NCBI GenBank assembly: GCA_965153455.1 | Contig: OZ234496.1 | Location: 20,700,304 to 20,764,303 of the forward strand | DNA from: Sphagnum compactum | Lineage: Eukaryota > Bryophyta > Sphagnopsida > Sphagnales | Length of the DNA stretch: 64,000 nt | Direction: 5' to 3' | Shown here: in pieces, positions 46,467 to 59,049 of the stretch | Layout of the letters: each line of letters starts with the position of its first letter | Numbering within the stretch: position 1 is the first letter of the stretch | Program-made: the position numbers and the translations under genes | Notes under the pieces: generated by a model | Told to the model about the DNA's origin: nothing | The model's input: the letters and a program-made list of their open reading frames with translations, nothing else | The model's database searches: none

Positions 46467-49211
46467 TTACCCCATCAGAATATGTCGAACACGGTCTGCA
46501 AGAAGGCTGCGGATCTTGCTACTTGACCAAGACAGCTCCGCTCTATCAACAAGCAAGAGACGGTAGATCTCCCAGTGTTGGTTGGCAACAGCATGTCTCC
46601 CAATATCAGCCTACAAAATTTCCAGTCCCCAATTTGCAATTGTTAACACCTCTATCCACACACTTTTTCCATTCTCTGCAGCTGTAGCATATCATGGACA
46701 TACCTACTACATCTGCAACTCCTCAAGCACTGATGGTACTACTGAATTTCACAGAAAATTGATAATAATGCACAAGCACTCCAGCTGTAATAGTCACATT
46801 CCAGATTGAGGCAATGACACTACACCATCAACCTTTTGAAAGGACTGGTATGGCCAAACAGCTTTCTCTCATGAGGTTTTCATATATGGCAATAGTCCTT
46901 GACCACCAAACAATGATAGGTCAGTTTTGATTATGTCTGCATAGATAGGTATGTAATAATCTGCTCTCACATTTGCAACCACAGAGCTGCCAGAGCAGAT
47001 GTGGGTTGATGGCCTTCATAAGAAAAACAGGGTTTGAGTTTTTAACTTGCTTACCTTGAAGATACAAATATCCAACTGCTTAAGAGCAAGAGTAATATCA
47101 TAAAGAACACGCGGACGACCCCTTCCACAACTCTCTATTGGAGTTGCAATGTGGAGTTCTGTATCAGGGCCTCTTGTCACAACTGCGACTCGCAGCGGAT
47201 GGTCAACTTCGGTATACATGCACAGACAAAGCCTCTTCTTCTCATCATCTTCTGTTACCTTCCGCCCATTTGCCCGCAACACAAACACACTGATCACACT
47301 GATCCCATTCTCTGTTGCAACACGTCCATGTGCAACCTGCATGCCACATAGACAAAATCTCATGAGGACATTCAAAACCTTTTGTGAAAAAATCCACCTG
47401 GTGCTCCCACAAGGCCATAGTACCATCCCTCAAGCAGTGGCAGCAGGAAAATCCCATCAATGGGTAGGTACAAAATGATGTGATCAAAATCAAAGGCAAA
47501 GTTTTTTTCAAAAGTCCTGCATTCCCAGAAGCAATGAGAAGATTCACTCATAAGTCTTGTGACATTCAAACCCAAAAGAAACCCCTCTGCACAGCATGCA
47601 AAGGGTTGCAGGCAACAGACTTACAATTAGATTTTAGTCCAAGACTGAACTGCAATGCAAAGAGATGACTACTGACCTGCAATTTCATGTCTCTCAAAGT
47701 ACGCAGACAGTCGTACAAAAGACCTTTCCGATTTTTACAAGTAACTTGAAGTAGGCTGTGGACAGGGCTGGTCAAGTTATCAAGAGTCACAACTGTGTGA
47801 GCTCCACCCAGGCTGGTATGAGGTCCACCTTGACTCTCATCCTTCTCAGTTGGTAAGGGTGCAGGAACCTCAGCAAACAAGTTGTTTGCTACCTGGAGTG
47901 GTAGAGGTGCACAAACCAAGCCACCGCACTCTGGGCCTGCTTGACTCAGGACACAGTGAGAGCAGGTATCTCCTAGCAACTCTCTAGCCTGATCACAAAC
48001 TTCTTCCAGCCTTTTCTTCCAGGGCAGCTCATTCCTGCAGTATACAACATCAGTGCATTCAAAAGTATGAGACTCTCCTTCACCCGCAACTCTGGGACAA
48101 TATGGCATAGACGTTTGAAGAAGATAAGCTGAAATAGTTCTACATGATTGGAGAACAAACTCCACCAGATTCAGCAATCATGGGATCAACAAGAAATGTA
48201 AGGAAATGTAGGTGCTTTCTGGGACAGCAACAGTACCGATTGTCAGTGACAAAGAAAAGATTAACAGCTTTGCCATCAGGACTTGTTGACACTTTCACTC
48301 TGTGGATAGACAATTCCAACTCCCACAACTTCTTTGCAACACCTGTCACACCAAGGCCAGAATGTTAAAATAGTCAACAAAAATGAAGACATTGTTCTCA
48401 AAGGAACACAGTGGAAACCAATCACACCGAGGCACTGAAAATTTCTCTTCATGCTTTTGAACAGAAACAGAGTATTATTATACAAAGCATTGAAACCCGT
48501 TTGACAGAGTAAGTTGACAGAGTTCAGGCCTTGCTAATAAGGACAGAGGTAATGAATGATCCAACCCAAATTGAAGGGATAAAGAGGTTGTACCATGCAG
48601 GAGGCCAGTGCGATCTGATGAGCAGACTTGGAGCAGAAACATATTCTTTGATGTCAGAACAGGAGGAGATGGAGATGGCAAGAACTGGCCCACAGCAGAA
48701 GGGCAAGCATCTTCCAAGCCCTGTTTCAAAAGTGGCCAGCGTACTGTGGATGCGCTAACTCGTGGTACCACCCAGAGCACGACAAAACACCACCGCCCAT
48801 CTGTAGACAAATCTGCATCTCACCACCCAAACTCTGAAATGGTTACCACACAATGCAGCAGCTGAACAACTCTCCCCGTGTATTATTAGTAGCCTGCCTG
48901 CAAGAAGAGCACTGGATGAAAAACAACAGGCTCATGTTGTTGTGGCCCTTCTTGCTGCTATGTAGATTCTGGAGATGGAAACTATTCTTTTCAAACTCCA
49001 GCAAAATCTCTGTGGTCTGAATGGTCTGAAATAGAACAATGAGGAGGAAATCATCACCTCCTTTCACCACACTCAGGCCAAATTCAAAGACTGTTCGAGC
49101 AAGGTCACAGCCAAGCCCAACTTTGTCAGGACAATTCACTGTGATCTCACTGGGATCGCCTTCATGTTTTCCCCGATGTACCACAACTGACTCATCCTTA
49201 AATGCACCCAT
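46467..49211 (-). CDS. ACT-repeat (ACR9/ACR10-like) protein, six coding exons
   Basis: Coding exons in transcript order are 49211-49058, 48812-48594, 48342-48237, 48034-47677, 47336-47055 and 46610-46467. All junctions are GT-AG and in frame, giving 420 residues, close to the usual length of the family. Four ACT-type segments are visible. The first (~14-100) starts SEITVNCPDKVGLGCDLART. The second (~108-165) has LLQVCSSDRTGLLHG and RVKVSTSPDGKAVNLFF. The third (~253-325) has LLQVTCKNRKGLLYDCLRTL. The fourth (~330-405) has GRPRVLYDITLALKQLDICI, and the C-terminus ends near RVRHILMG. ACR proteins are thought to sense amino acids allosterically; no catalytic domain is present. The frame is open 14 codons upstream, but the MGAF start matches the family. 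A His/Cys-containing linker (~185-250) separates segments two and three. Confidence 0.93.
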
Positions 49212-50444
49212 CTTCAACAGTGGGGACAGCAGCACACATATAATACCCCCCACAGTGTTGATTTCTCCAGAGGATAAGTGGCAAGTATGAAGATGACTTC
49301 TTCGTGCTCCTACTTGCTTGCTTTGTAATAAACTTCAAGGTCATGAAAACAACCACCTGGAAAAACCAAGAAAAAAGAACAAAAAGGGTTGATCACATCC
49401 ACACATAAACTCCAGAGAAATCCACCCTCAAAACAGTTGGGAATCTCAAGACTAAAATGAGAACGAAATCTGAACTGTCTAGTTTCGAAAGGTAAGCTAT
49501 TAAGAGAACCTCGAAACCAGCTTACGTTCTATTCTACAAGAGTTGCGCTCCAGCGCAAGCAGCCGCCGTGAACACAACCATCAGCTGCATGGTGAACAAG
49601 CTCCGCGACCTGCATCTGCACCAGGAGGCTAGGGACTTCGACTCCGCCGCCTTCTTCCCTCTCCCCAGTCCCTCCCTCTCCTCCATCGCCAAGCCAGTGT
49701 CGTGTTTTCCACTCCCCGCTCGGGTACACAGTCGTGATCACCCCCTCCTCACGTCCCCTTTCTCACGTCCCTGGCCGCTAAACCAACTACACACTTGCAA
49801 TACGACCAAACGTCCTTGCAAATCAGCCTGCGAGGCACAATCTACACACGGGGTTTAAGACTCTACTACATGCACCTATGGCCTGGGATGAGCGCTGCAC
49901 AAGGATCCGTAGTTCCTGCTGCGAACTCAGGGAGATAGCAAAGAGCAACTGACGAACTGAAAGAACAACGGAGCTCTCTACCTACGACGCAATTGAAAAT
50001 GAATCCACCTCCGAGAGTACCGAGCGACAGATGATGATGCTACAACCAACGGCGTGTGTGAAAGCAACAAGAAAAAACTCGATTCTACGATGCGCACACA
50101 AGGTAAACACAAGCTGCATAACAAAAGCTTGTTGCAACAACCTAGAGGAAAATCTCTCTGCTGCTTTCACTTGAACCGCTTCTTCAAGACGGACACAGAA
50201 CCATTAAACACGAACCTGACGACTGACTTGAGCTCTGGTCCCAGCCTGAGCATGAAATCTGTAATGCGCAGTGTAAAGAAGCCAGAACAACCACAACTCG
50301 TAACCGGAAGAAAAAATAAAATTATGAGCTGTCCAAGCTTCGAATTCCTGGGATCTAAATCGAGCTCACCTCCAAAAACAACAAACTCTTCTTCTTCGTC
50401 TTCTTCTTTGTCGTCTTCTTCTTCCTCCTTCTCGGCTTCAAAAT
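49212..50444 (-). promoter_or_regulatory. 5' leader region of the ACT-repeat gene
   Basis: GC content is raised at 49520-49760, and a TTC/CTT triplet tract lies at about 50391-50432. Leader introns are possible but cannot be placed. The transcription start is unknown. Confidence 0.4.
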
Positions 50445-50870
50445 CCTCAAAAGGAAGACAATAAAAGCAGTTCGGAAAACATACTAACAGAAATGGAGAC
50501 CAAGGACCGAAGCATCGGCTACTCCTCCAGACTCCACAACGGATTCTTCCAGGTTTTCGTCTTCTTCTTTCTCGTTCTCGACTTCCTAATCCTCAAAAGG
50601 AAGACGATAAAAGCGGTTCAGAAAACACTCTAACAGAAATGAGGACTAGGGACTTAAGCATCGACTAAGCCTGGAGGCTCCACAACCGATTTCTTGTTCG
50701 TCTTGTTCTTCTTCTTTTGGCTTCCAAATCCTCAAAAGGAAGACAATAAAAGCAGTTAAAAATTTATACTAACAGAAATGAGGAGTAAGGACAGAAGCAT
50801 CGGCTACGTCTGGAGGCTCGACAGCCGATTTCTTTTTCGTCTTGTTCGTCTTCTTGCGTGCGCTGCTCGG
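50445..50870. repeat. ~140-bp tandem repeat, three units, upstream of the ACT-repeat gene
   Basis: CCTCAAAAGGAAGACAATAA begins at 50445, 50591 and 50730. Each unit also carries AAAGCAGTT, CTAACAGAAATGAGGA, AGCATCGGCTA, CTCCACAACCGATTTCTT and CGTCTTGTTCTTCTTC. Copies are well conserved. It lies about 1.2 kb before the ATG and may be in the promoter or leader. Confidence 0.8.
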
Positions 50871-53800
50871 TGTGGGCGGGGCGGACGGAGGAGGTGACTA
50901 CAACGAAGTACACACGCGCGAGTGTTTGTGTGGTCTGCATGAAAAGCTGCAAAAAACGTGAAGGCAGAGAGAATATTTCAATCGCCGTTGTTGTATCCCC
51001 AGTTTAGCCACGACCGATTCTCGCCTCCTATTGGTGGAGGTGAGCCGGCCGTATCCAGACCGTCAGTGGCACCGTTGATTTCGGTGACTGTTTTTGGCAC
51101 AATGTGGACCTATTTCTAATTCTCGTCTCCCCGCCTTCACTTCCCTTCCCTTTCCCTTTTCGTGAGTAGGTAGGTACCTACCTATCAGGAGTACCTACCT
51201 CCCTACCTACCTACACGTGGTAGTGCTGAGTTGCAACAGATCCAACGGTTCAGATCTCGTCCGTAGAATAAAATTTCAAAAAAAGCCATAAAAATAGAAG
51301 GCTAAACAAAAATACTTTTTCATTTAAAAAGAGAAAAAAGACACAATTTTGTGGGTGTGATGGAAATGCTTTTTATCTCTGGAAATTTTTGAATTTTTTT
51401 TTCCCAGCCTGAACTGGAATTTGGGGTGGTTGGATAGTGTACCTATAATGTTTGTTTGTTAGGGCTTTTTTTTTTTTCTTTTTTCTTTTTTTTCCCGTCA
51501 TCGTCATCATCGGTGCGTGTACAAAACGACAAGGAGGAGATGGGAGGCGTGATGATGGATGGTGACAAATTGTCACATTTTCTGAAGTCGCCATTTTATC
51601 TATATAGTGTTGGTGTCGAGTCATCATTGTGGTGGCTTTTAAGCGATTGTTTTTCCGTGTCAGCCAACCAAATGCCACCGTTCACCATTGGAACTAACCC
51701 CTCAAAAGATCAATGGCAGCCAATTATTGCCGAGTGTTTCACATTTTTTCCATCTTGTATATGAACGGCCCACATATGTATACGTATGAATGAATGCGTG
51801 TCTTAAGAAAAAGAGTCCCCAAATTCTTGTGAAGATGTACCATCTTCCCCGTACCATCTCCCCCTTAAAACCGGATCAAGTTTTGAGTGCCCAAGCTTCT
51901 CACCCCAAAGAATTGGATTGGGTTTTGGGTGCCCAAGCTTTGCTTAAAGGTTTGTGGAATGTTGATTTGAATAGTGTTATTCACATATCCCAAAGAACTA
52001 AAATGTCAAACACTTGAGCTTCCACCCTTCCTATTGCTTTTGAAGGCTAGCCACATCCTCCAACTCTAAGTAGGTAGCCCAACTTAAGAAGGATGTTATG
52101 GATTTCGCATACCTACTCAATGTATAATTAAAACTAATTAAATATTAGCTTCAATCTTCACTTGCCCTAGCTTGATGATGGCATGCTTGTTCAAGATTTT
52201 TAGGGTTTCATAAGATCATCACCATCTTTGCAAGCCTTTAGAGTGTCATTGCTTTGTCACCAACCCAAATTAGTGCAAGAGCTTTGAAAACCCACATGTT
52301 CATTAAACCCACCTCCACATACTTTTGGTAAGTACCCTTTTCATGCCTCTGATGTGGTAGAACTACCAAGTATTGTTGTTGTGTACCAAAAAAATTTACT
52401 TCCACTCTTGTTTTGCACATGGCCTTCCTCCATTGTTAAAATTTGTTGTTTTCATTCAAATTCTTGTGTGTAGGTTTCACTATGAATTGCACTTTCTTGT
52501 TTCCATCTATAACATTCACATTCCATTGTTTGGTTTCTCCACAATGCTTGCCATGAACTTTTTGTTTCCATGTGCATGCAAATCAACATCCAATTGTTTC
52601 TTCTCCTATTACAACTTGTTGCTATTTCATGGGATCAAATATTGTATCATTTATAATGTTCATGTGTATGGGCAAACCTCAAATCGATTAGTTTTGTGTT
52701 CAAGGATATGTTATAAATTGATTAATCTTGTACATTTTGTATGAATATGTAACACAACTTTCAATTTCAACTAATGGTGTATTGGATCCTTGGTTTTGTT
52801 GCTTATGGTGCCCATATTTTCACCTACAATGATTGCTATTATTTGTGATAAGTTTTACACACAATCCTTGTGGACCTATTGGACCAATTGCATGATTGAT
52901 ACATACATGTTTAAAGTTGAAATGGTGGCACGAGTTTCTTTTAGGGTTGGGATTCTTGTTGTTAAATGGATAAGTTGTGTAAAGCAAACAAGGGCTATGG
53001 CTTTAGCTTGCAACTATTTTACCCTACACAATCCAATTTGGAATAGTTTAAGGAATACATTTTGCAGGATGGTTCAACCTCCAATTCCATTAGTGCTTAA
53101 AAGTATGGATTCATTCGATGTGCACTAACTCCATTTGTCACATGTCATGGCATGTCATGATGTCATGCCAAATTTCCAATGATAATGCAACATCAATGAC
53201 CATTGTTAACACCAACGGTGCCTATTTTTCTCCAATGCATCAACATTTGAGATGTCCAATGCATTTCATTTTGGTGCATACAAGTTATCATTATAGAAAC
53301 ACAATATATTGAATCCCAACCATAAGTGGATTCGTTTCACTTGTTGGACATCATGGATTCGAGTATATATTGTCACTACATGAATTCTAAAATAGTAGTT
53401 TGGATTAGTCCTACCAATGCTTTCAAACACTTAATGTAAAACAATGCATTTAACAGCTTGGTGGCTATGGTATAAAATTGCATGTAGTGCAGATTTTCAA
53501 CATAAACAAATCATTTGGAATGATATAATAAAAGATATCATCACATAAGAATGAATGCATTCATCTTATTGTGTTTTTTTTTTTTTGCATCAACTATGGA
53601 ATTTATTGGAAAATTATGCATTAAAAAATGTATTTTATCAATTATGCATTTGGGTGAATTTACTTTAAAATATTTTTCTTGTGATTCCCTTTGTATTACA
53701 GAAAAAAAAAATTATTAAAAAAAAATCCACCCAACGCTTTACACTGAATAACTACATGTTATATAGTTATGCATACTTCCTCCAATTGCAATTCGGACAG

Positions 53801-54030
53801 CAACAAATACCTCCCCGGATCCCTCGCCCCCCCCCTTGATATGTACACCAAAAAGACAGCCTACATAATTCTTGGGTAGGCTTGTAAGGGGACCATTTTC
53901 GAGCAAAAGTGCATTGACGGCCAAAGCTTGGTAGGGGTATTGTGTGTCTTCTTGGGTTGTTCGGATATGCTCTTCAGCCAAAAGAGCACCCCAACTATCC
54001 TATTTTTAAACATCAAATTATTTTTAAAAT
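50871..54030. other. Intergenic, no gene seen
   Basis: It contains (GTAG)n-like TAGGTAGGTACCTACCTA palindromic text at 51166-51185 and a short direct repeat (GAGTGCCCAAGCTTCTCACC / GGGTGCCCAAGCTTTGC at 51885-51945). The frames at 52373-52744 and 52790-53128 have no recognised relatives. Confidence 0.55.
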
Positions 54031-54031
54031 A

Positions 54032-54145
54032 ATGTCCGTCTGATAATAGATGGATGACAGGATGCATGAAATGTCCGTCCGGCTTAAATAGACGGATGAT
54101 GGGATGGATAAAATGTCCGTCTGATTGGACGACGGGACGGATTAA
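54032..54145. repeat. ~48-bp tandem repeat, three units
   Basis: AATGTCCGTC(T/C)G starts at 54032, about 54069 and about 54111, each followed by GACGGATGA(C/T)GGGA(T/C)GGAT-like text. Confidence 0.65.
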
Positions 54146-54326
54146 GGGGAAGCTTCACGACATCCTTTACTATATATAATAAAAAGATAATTATAGAAGG
54201 TCATTTCCATAATATCTTTTGGTGCTTGGGTGTTGATAAAATATGCCATTATTGAACCTCGAGAATCTTTTTTCGGGAATAGAATTATGTGATTCAAGTT
54301 CGACATTTGCATTTTTTCTGAAAAGA

Positions 54327-54605
54327 TGTTGTGTTTAGATTCATTATAGAGTATAGTAGCTTAAGGGATTTTGGCCCCCTATGTAATAGAACTATTTTTA
54401 TATGAGGACTTTTGAAAAATGATGTTTTTGCTTGTGTTGAAACTTGAGATTAGTTATAGAGTTATAACATCTTGAAGGGTTTTGGTTTCTTTTAGAGGAA
54501 TTTTTTGAAGATTATATTTTTGCATGGTGTAAATATTTGAGTTTCCGTAATTCTTCTTTTGCCTTAAGATACTTTTTAATGTAAATTAGTGTGGCCTGTG
54601 CTGTT
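54327..54605 (+). repeat. Left arm of a second inverted-repeat element
   Basis: Collinear with the reverse complement of 55655-55937. Shared strings are GTGTTTAGATTCATTATAGA, GTATAGTAGCTTAAGGGATT, TATATGAGGA, GCTTGTGTTGAAACTTGAGA, GAAGATTATATTTTTGCA and TTTGCCTTAAGATACTTTTT. Arms are about 280 bp and clearly related throughout. Confidence 0.8.
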
Positions 54606-55654
54606 GGCTCAAGTGTGAACCCATTACAAAATAGGGAAATTCAACATGTGAACATTGTTTTGCGACGTAGGTATCAATTTTTCGAACAGCCAAATATGAA
54701 AGGAAATCATTGGATTGAATAATGGTAAGCCTTCAAGTGTTACCACGTTCTCAACTGATTTTTCCTTCCAAAACCTGGTTTTTTAAAAACATTATTTGAA
54801 TTTTCAGTGACAGAAATTACTTAAAGATCAATATCTCCCACATTCTGAAGCCAAATCTTACCGAATAATTTCCATTAAATCCTGTTCATCAAGATGTTTC
54901 CAACAACACCAAAGGCACATTCCAGTTCCTCTGAAAATTTTCGGTGAAGAAATCATTCAATATTCAAGAACTTTTGCACCACAAGGCCAAATGTCATGGA
55001 ACCAAGCCCATGCACCCATTCTGGTGACGAGCATTCCGAAGACACCAAGAACAGGATCTGAAGCATTCCTGGCTTCAGTGGATGTCATAACCACAAAACA
55101 AAACAAAAAAAACAAAACAAACAAACTACCTTCCTTCATAGATAGATGGCAAGGCCACATGTGTGACAACACACCCTTTGTTTTGAGAACACCTCCCCTT
55201 AAGGGGCATTACCTTGCATGCATCACCAGCATAATTACATATAGTAAAGGACGTCGGGATGAAATGAGGCTTTCCATCCATCTGAAATAACACACCTGTG
55301 CATTAAGGGGCATTACCTTGCATGCATCACCAGCATAATTTTAATTTTTAATACTTAAAGAATGTGTCCAAGATGCAAAAGGTACTTACATAGGTAACAT
55401 GTGAAATGCTTTTGTTTGGACTTTACACATGTCAAGAGCTCGCCATTTGTTAAGTTAATATGTCTGAAACACCAGTAGAATGCAACCACTTGCAATATAT
55501 GTGAATTAAAAAGAGTTATAAGTTATAAAATTAGGGTTTAGGGTTTAGGGTTTAGGCACCTATGTCACTTCTTGTTTTTCTCAAAATGAAAAAAGGAAGC
55601 CAACAACATACGGACAAAGGGGCAATTGTAAACAAGGGGTGTGTCACACCATGG
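54606..55654. other. Spacer of the inverted-repeat element; contains a 38-bp direct repeat
   Basis: TTAAGGGGCATTACCTTGCA followed by TGCATCACCAGCATAATT occurs at 55199 and 55303 without mismatch. The interior has no recognised protein; the frame at 54991-55290 spans the repeat and is not supported. Confidence 0.65.
55531..55557 (+). repeat. Interstitial plant telomeric repeat (TTTAGGG)
   Basis: Nearly four consecutive TTTAGGG units. This is the Arabidopsis-type telomere unit, consistent with a land-plant genome. It lies inside the spacer of the inverted-repeat element. Confidence 0.85.
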
Positions 55655-55937
55655 CCTTGCCATTTACATTAAAAAAAGTATCTTAAGGCAAAAGAAAAAT
55701 TTATGAACATTCAAAAAAAAATTCCGTGCAAAAATATAATCTTCAAAAATAATCCTCTAAAAAACACCGAAATCCTTCAAGATATCATAACGCTATACCC
55801 AATCTCAAGTTCCAACACAAGCCAAAATATCATCTTTCAAAAAATCCTCATATAAGAATAGACCTACTACGAAAAGGCCAAAATCCCTTAAGCTACTACT
55901 ATACTCTATGATGAATCTGAACACAATATCCCTTGCC
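55655..55937 (-). repeat. Right arm of the second inverted-repeat element
   Basis: The reverse complement matches 54327-54605. Similarity ends abruptly outside GATATTGTGTTCAGATTCAT, giving a defined outer boundary at about 55937. Confidence 0.8.
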
Positions 55938-58513
55938 TTGGTAGGCAAGGCCAACAAACAAAGGCCTTGATAAACACATGTATATTTCAAATCACTTGAT
56001 ATAATTCATCTAATATGAGGTTTCATAATCAAATTAGTGTCACATGTTTTTAATTGCATTATTTCTTTTATTATATATTTTAATTCATCATTGCATGGAG
56101 TTTTTGTAGATTTTTAAACTTAAAAAGGTGTTAGATTTATTTTATTATTTTAAATACTATATATTTTGAAAAACATTTGTGTGTGGAGCTATAAATGGTT
56201 TTAAATAACTAATTTTAGGATTTTATCATAATCTATTTCAAAATTTTAATGTATTTTAGTTCAACAAGTAAATTATAAATATTTTTGTTTTGGCCAAAAT
56301 ATAATACTTTATTTCGAGAAACCAGTGTTATTAGATTTTCTAATGAGAGCTCATAATTAATTTAAAAAATTTATTCCAAAATAACTAATTATTTAATATA
56401 ATATAAAATGTAAAGACATTAATTTAAGTGAAAAGATTTGTTTATGACTTTGTTCAATACCATGAAATACAGAAAATCATAAGATTATATAATTTTTAAT
56501 TTTTTTCCATTTCATAATTATATTAATATAGAATTTCTATAATTTCTGAATTTCATTTACTTTAAATAATAATTAAACTCTCATGAAGTGGTTACAAGAT
56601 TCATGTTGAAATATTTTTAAGGTCGTGTCCAAAAAATATTTTTAAAAACTATGCGAAAGAAAGAAGAAGGGTTAAAAGGGTGTTGATGTAATTGCTAAAT
56701 AATTATACAATATTGTGGTAGTTGTATTCAAACAATGAAGCCCCAATTTAGGTTATAGCAATGCTTTAAAAAGTAGTCAAGCATCATGCTATACACTTTG
56801 TGCAACATAGCAAAACCATCATGTTTAATGTTGTGCATGTTGATAGGTTGATTGCCATTATAATTACACTCTCAAAAAAGTTGTTTCATATTGTATATGG
56901 TGTGGAATGACCACATGATTGACATAGTTTAATCATGCCATTATAACTAAAACTATATAATGTTATTTAGCCAAAAATCATTAATGTTAAAGGTTGTCAT
57001 TTCATTGATCTACCATCTCAACTATCCATGTAACAAAGCTTCTCAACATTTGAATATGTGCATATAATGATAAACTCTTCTTTGCACCTTTGCCCCAATG
57101 GGCCCATTGTGAATGGCCAATTAAGTTAACTAGGCTTATAGGTGTTCAAGTGCAAGGAACATCTCATCATTGTGGATATATTTACTAAAATGTTTTAAAA
57201 CATGTATGGATTCTAGCACAATGCCACAAATCATCTCTTATTAATAGTTTGGCTCACAATCAACACATGCTTTGTCAATTGAAAAGGTTTTCCTTTTTTA
57301 TATAGTTTTTCGCATCATTAATTCTCTAACACCCTAAATATTTTGCCTAAATTTCTTATTGGCATCTTTGTAATTAATACATTATTTAAGAAATTAGTTA
57401 AAACATTTAAACTAATTTCTTAAATAACTAGTTAGGCATCCTTGGAATACCAAACATGAAAGTCGAAATATTTCATTTGCTAAGTTGTTTATGGGCTACA
57501 TAACTATGATCATTAGAGTACAAAGTTCTAATCATCTACACCCAAGCAAGTTTTTTTTTAATAAAATTTTTCACTAATAAATTTGTGATGTTGCTCAAAT
57601 GCTGATCATTCATAAGAATATTTAGCCAAATTTGGCAATATTCAGAAATTAAAATTAGAAAAATCTAAAGCAAAACAATGATCAAATTGACATGCCTACC
57701 GTCATACAATGGCAAAAAAATTCTAAACAAAATTCGTTTTTTGGAAAATTTTCAAATAGAGAATTTGTGACAAATTATTCCTTTTCCAAAAAAAAATTTC
57801 CCAAGATGATGAAAATTCGCCAAAAATTATGGAACCTCATTTTACTTTTCCTATACCTTTCCAAAATTCAAGCAACAATGTAACCATATTGTAGGAGCTT
57901 CCCTTAAATGTTAACCTCAAAAAATTATCTCTTCTCTCATTACTACCTAGGCTAGTTTGACACTAACTATGCAATTTTCAGAAATATTTAAATTCTCAAA
58001 AAATAAATTCAGAAATTTTTTCAGAAGGAAAATAAATAATCTGGTGGAATATATTTGGGAATACATCATTTGTCAAAACAAAATCCTTAAATGAAATTAA
58101 GTATTTGACAAACATGTGTCAAAGTGGAAGAAAGTATTGTAGAATGTCCATATTGTAGGTATTGTACAAAAGTGTAGAAGGTATTGCAAATCTCACCAAA
58201 TTTGAATTTATGTTGTTCCCAATGGAGTTCCAACATGTTCCTGAAGTTCTCAATGTGTTCCCAATAGCACCTCACCTTGTCCTATATGCTTTGCCCAATG
58301 TGTTGTCCTCTTCAAACCATGGGCCAACATTGGGACTTTATAATTTTTCATGGTGACATAGCCTAATTTTGTTGGAGTGAATACTTGGGTGAGTGTGCAA
58401 AGTTTCAGATTTTTATTTTTTTTGAGATGGGCCAATCAAAGAGGCTCATTACCCAAAAAAATAAATTAGAACTTGGTGATCTCAACGTGACAAAAAAAAT
58501 TTTAAATTAAAAA

Positions 58514-58640
58514 AAAAATTAATCAAAAATTTTAAAAATTTCCTTCATAGATGGGTCACACTATACATAATTTTTAAAAAATTAATCAAAATTTTAAAAA
58601 TTTTCCTTCATAGATGGGTCACACTATATATAATTATTCC
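58514..58640. repeat. ~63-bp tandem duplication
   Basis: TTTCCTTCATAGATGGGTCA followed by CACTATA(C/T)ATAATT occurs twice, 63 bp apart, each copy preceded by AATTAATCAAAATTTTAAAA-like sequence. Confidence 0.75.
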
Positions 58641-59025
58641 ATGTGCTTCGTGTGAATTTGTCGATTGTCCTAAAAGTTAGAACATGGGAAACCAATTCAA
58701 AATAAGGTAAAGATACACAATCGAAGAGGATTGTCCTTCAAGAAGTGCTTTAGCTTGTGCATGACAAACCTGGCCAAAAGCTTTAAAGCCCTGGATTCCT
58801 GGCTTTGGTATGTTCAAGTGTCTGTCCTCCCTCAAGTAGCCAACCCCGCCCCCCAAACATGCAAAGTGGTTTGACAAAACACGTCTCTTTATTGTGTTTG
58901 AGGAAGCTAGAATTGCCTCCATTGCATTGTGCTCTAGTTTTGATGACAATATAATCTAATTCCCTTGTTCAAATGTGGGAAGGTTCCCGACCAAGGTTTT
59001 TTTTTTTCAAATTTTCAAAAAATAA

Positions 59026-59049
59026 ATTATTATTATTATTATTATTATA
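59026..59049 (+). repeat. ATT microsatellite
   Basis: Eight consecutive ATT units in an AT-rich setting. Confidence 0.85.

Noticed and set aside
52373-53128. Two consecutive plus-strand frames of 123 and 112 codons
   Set aside because: Composition matches translated AT-rich DNA; no motif, no splice signals linking them, no family resemblance.
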